64,000 nucleotides of DNA. It comes from Bacteroidota bacterium. Lineage in GTDB: Bacteria; Bacteroidota; Bacteroidia; Chitinophagales; BACL12. Under the pieces are notes generated by a model, which saw only the letters and a program-made list of their open reading frames with translations, ran no database searches and was not told the origin of the DNA. Position numbers and translations under genes: made by a program. Shown piece by piece: positions 61,417 to 64,000 of this stretch; position 1 is the stretch's first letter; each line of letters opens with the position of its first letter. The stretch spans positions 1 to 64,000 of the forward strand of contig JADJJZ010000030.1 in assembly GCA_016706255.1 (NCBI GenBank), in the 5' to 3' direction.

Positions 61417-64000
61417 ATGGACTTGCAGGAATTGCTTACGGTATACCGAGAGCAGGACGAAAGAATTAAAAATTTTACCGGACAGATAGAGGGTGCCCAA
61501 AAGCCGATAAACCTCCATCTGAAGGGCATTGCAGGCTCATTACTTTCCTTTGTTGTTTCCGGAATTTATAAGAATCTTCACCACAACCATCTTTTTGTTT
61601 TAAATGACAAAGAGGAAGCCGGTTACTTTTTAAATGACCTTGAAACTTTACTTGACAAAAAGGATATTTTATACATTCCCGATTCATTTAAAAAGGAAAC
61701 ATCATTTGAGGAGGTAAACACCAATAATGTATTATTACGCACTGAGGCAATAAATAAAATCACAAATTCTGCTACCAGAGGTGAAATAATTGTTACTTAT
61801 CCCGAAGCGCTCGTAGAAAAATTTGTTGTTGCAGAAGTATTAAAGGAAAATATCATTCTGCTAAAAAAAGGTGAAAAACTCGACGACCATTTTATAATTG
61901 ATTTATTAGCGGAAAACGGTTTTGAAAGAACAGATTTTGTGTATGAACCCGGACAATTTTCGGTGCGTGGTGGTATTATCGATATTTTTTCATTTGGCAA
62001 CGAGCAACCTTACCGCGTTGAATTATATGATGATGAGGTAGAAAGTATTCGTGTATTTGACCCTACTACTCAAATTTCAGAAAAATCGATTGCGCAGGTT
62101 ACCATAATTCCGAATATTCAGACTCAATTTGGTGCCGAGCAAAAATCATCGTTGTTTCACTCCTTACCTAAAAATACGATTGTCTGGTTTAAGGATGCAA
62201 AATATACATTTGAGGTAATCAATAAAGTATATGAAAAGGCGCAGGACTGGTATGAGATAGCAAAAAAAGAAAAATTGCTGGATCGTGATCATCCGTTTAA
62301 TAAATATCCGCCGGAGGAATTATTACTTTCAGGGCCTTCTTTATTACAGGAAGTTCCACTGTTTAGTTGTGTGGAATTTGGTTTGCATAAAAGTTTTGAT
62401 GATGCTGCAGAAATCGTTTTTAATGCAGCACCACAACCTTTATTTAACAGGAACTTTGATACCCTGATTCAAAAATTAAAAGAATTTCAAACGCAACGAT
62501 ATCATTTATTTATTTTCATGAGCAATGCGCGACAAGCGGAACGTTTTCATGAAATATTTACCGATTTAAATGCGCAATTAAAATATTTACCAATAATTCC
62601 TGTGATTCGTGAAGACGGTTCAGCATCAACTACAATTGCTGCGGGGTTTATTGACCACGATAAAAAAATTGTTTGTTTCACCGACCACCAAATATTTGAG
62701 CGCCATCATAAATACACCATAAAAAGTGGATTTGCCAAAAGTGATGCGATTACGATAAAAACCTTGATGGAGTTGCGTCCCGGCGATTTTGTAACACATA
62801 TCGACCACGGTGTAGGTGTATATTCGGGATTAGAAAAAATTGAAATAAACGGTCAAATTCAGGAAGCGGTTCGTTTAATTTATCGCGATAATGATTTATT
62901 GTATGTGAATATTAATTCGCTGCATAAAATTTCGAAATATTCAGGAAAAGATGGAACGGCGCCAAAATTAAATAAAATTGGCAGCGATGCCTGGGAGCAA
63001 CTAAAACGCAAAACAAAGGCGAAAGTAAAAGATATTGCGAAAGATTTAATTGCATTATACGCGCAACGCAAAGCAAGTAAAGGTTTCTCTTTTTCACCCG
63101 ATGGCTATTTGCAAAACGAACTCGAAGCAAGTTTTATTTATGAAGATACACCTGATCAATTCAGGGCAACGGTAGATGTAAAACGCGATATGGAAAAACC
63201 TCATCCAATGGACCGGTTGGTTTGTGGAGATGTTGGTTTTGGCAAAACAGAAATTGCCATTCGCGCCGCATTCAAAGCTGTTGTTGATGGAAAGCAGGTT
63301 GCTGTGTTGGTGCCGACAACTATTTTGGCATCTCAACATTTCAAAACATTTTCGGAGCGATTAAAAGAATTTCCGGTTACTGTAGATTATATCAATCGAT
63401 TTAAATCAGATAAGGATAAAAAAGCAACATTAGAAAAATTAGCTGAAGGAAAAGTTGATATATTAGTCGGAACACATGCCATTATCGGAAAAAAAATAAA
63501 ATTCAAAGATTTAGGGTTATTAATAATTGATGAAGAACAAAAATTTGGAGTAACTGTAAAAGAAAAGTTACGTGCTTTCAGAGCAAATATTGATACCTTA
63601 ACATTAACGGCTACACCAATTCCAAGAACCTTACAATTTAGTATGATGGGTGCTCGTGACCTGTCAATTATAAATACACCACCACCAAACAGGCAGCCGA
63701 TTCAAACTGAATTAAAAACATTTGATGCCGAATTTATCCGCGATGCCATTTATCAGGAAATTTATCGCGGTGGTCAGGTTTATTTTATTCACAACCGCGT
63801 TCGCGATATTCAGGAAACTGCTGCCTTAATAAAAAAAGTTTGCCCCGATTTAAATATTGGTGTTGCTCACGGTCAGCTTGAAGGTGAGGAGCTGGAAGAC
63901 CACATGTTAAAGTTTATTGATAAAACATACGATGTGCTGGTTTGCACCAATATTGTTGAAAGCGGATTAGATATTCCGAATGCCAATACCATTATTATAA
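61417..64000 (+). CDS. mfd: Transcription-repair coupling factor, cut by the window edge
   Basis: The first 861 codons of Mfd, the translocase that removes RNA polymerase stalled at DNA damage and recruits UvrA. Residues 1-330 are the UvrB-like part (PGQFSVRGGIIDIFSFG, then YRVELYDDEVESIRVFDP). The RNA polymerase-interacting domain follows at about 450-530 (RPGDFVTHIDHGVGVYSGLE). The helicase part has Walker A GDVGFGKTEIAIRAAFKAV (about 605), the ILVGTHAIIG motif, DEEQKFGVTVKEKLR as the DExQ box, LTATPIPRTLQFSMMG, and motif IV-V near the edge (TNIVESGLDIPNANTIII). The C-terminal region, about 250 residues, lies beyond base 64000. Start ATG 61417 (MDLQELLTVY) fits the promoter octamer. Confidence 0.95.
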   Translation, partial: MDLQELLTVYREQDERIKNFTGQIEGAQKPINLHLKGIAGSLLSFVVSGIYKNLHHNHLFVLNDKEEAGYFLNDLETLLDKKDILYIPDSFKKETSFEEVNTNNVLLRTEAINKITNSATRGEIIVTYPEALVEKFVVAEVLKENIILLKKGEKLDDHFIIDLLAENGFERTDFVYEPGQFSVRGGIIDIFSFGNEQPYRVELYDDEVESIRVFDPTTQISEKSIAQVTIIPNIQTQFGAEQKSSLFHSLPKNTIVWFKDAKYTFEVINKVYEKAQDWYEIAKKEKLLDRDHPFNKYPPEELLLSGPSLLQEVPLFSCVEFGLHKSFDDAAEIVFNAAPQPLFNRNFDTLIQKLKEFQTQRYHLFIFMSNARQAERFHEIFTDLNAQLKYLPIIPVIREDGSASTTIAAGFIDHDKKIVCFTDHQIFERHHKYTIKSGFAKSDAITIKTLMELRPGDFVTHIDHGVGVYSGLEKIEINGQIQEAVRLIYRDNDLLYVNINSLHKISKYSGKDGTAPKLNKIGSDAWEQLKRKTKAKVKDIAKDLIALYAQRKASKGFSFSPDGYLQNELEASFIYEDTPDQFRATVDVKRDMEKPHPMDRLVCGDVGFGKTEIAIRAAFKAVVDGKQVAVLVPTTILASQHFKTFSERLKEFPVTVDYINRFKSDKDKKATLEKLAEGKVDILVGTHAIIGKKIKFKDLGLLIIDEEQKFGVTVKEKLRAFRANIDTLTLTATPIPRTLQFSMMGARDLSIINTPPPNRQPIQTELKTFDAEFIRDAIYQEIYRGGQVYFIHNRVRDIQETAALIKKVCPDLNIGVAHGQLEGEELEDHMLKFIDKTYDVLVCTNIVESGLDIPNANTIII

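Noticed and set aside
1..64000. tRNA, rRNA or insertion sequences
   Set aside because: No cloverleaf-like sequence, rRNA signature or transposase reading frame was recognised by eye; a tRNAscan-SE/ISfinder run would settle it.

Overview
The window looks like a chromosomal piece of an AT-rich Bacteroidota bacterium, probably from the Chitinophagia/Saprospiria side of the phylum. The evidence is promoters of the TAnnTTTG type, a short primary sigma factor (289 aa), three proteins with type IX secretion (T9SS) C-terminal sorting domains, a TonB-dependent receptor with a carboxypeptidase-like N-terminal domain, and best-recognised families (HYC_CC_PP, DUF3109, bpX) that are typical of this phylum. 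No rRNA, tRNA, CRISPR array or insertion sequence was recognised.

Bases 1 to about 7,700 hold no intact gene, yet the minus strand can be read by hopping between frames as six ordered genes: two ketoacyl-ACP synthase III paralogues, a short-chain dehydrogenase, an acyl/aryl-CoA ligase, a crotonyl-CoA reductase-like enzyme and a phenylalanine/histidine ammonia-lyase family (MIO) enzyme. This is a plausible aromatic-primed fatty acid or polyketide pathway, either decayed or, more likely, read with a very poor consensus at a contig end. The last such defect is one frameshift in the MBOAT acyltransferase gene near 8,170. From there on the genes are clean.

9.2-22.2 kb: an ECF sigma/anti-sigma pair, O-antigen ligase and LPS-type glycosyltransferase, an unrecognised 816-aa protein, a lipoprotein, a T9SS esterase, nadB, DinB and DUF3109 proteins, an RsmI-like methyltransferase, 3-methyladenine glycosylase and a DjlA-like J-protein. 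22.2-29.2 kb: a palindromic intergenic element, rpoD, a large FG-GAP T9SS protein, an RDD protein and acetyl-CoA synthetase.

29.4-36.2 kb is a five-gene, tightly overlapping operon matching the MoxR-vWA-beta-propeller (bpX) ternary systems, which have been predicted from comparative genomics to be NTP-dependent conflict systems but have little experimental description. 36.2-42.9 kb is a metal (copper) locus: HMA protein, TonB receptor and HYC_CC_PP protein on one strand; an MbnP-like lipoprotein with two MbnH/MauG-like dihaem proteins on the other.

43-50.8 kb: class II ribonucleotide reductase, an intact VapBC-type module, a second module whose MazF toxin has lost its middle, pirin, YceI, and then about 0.9 kb of non-coding DNA with two opposed tandem-repeat arrays and a GC-rich structured element. 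50.8-64 kb: GGGP synthase-like protein, rsgA, dtd, recO, a GT39-like membrane glycosyltransferase, a ferredoxin-NADP reductase-like protein, a T9SS protein with YadA-like head repeats and an S74 chaperone domain, a helical-repeat protein, and mfd, which runs off the right edge.
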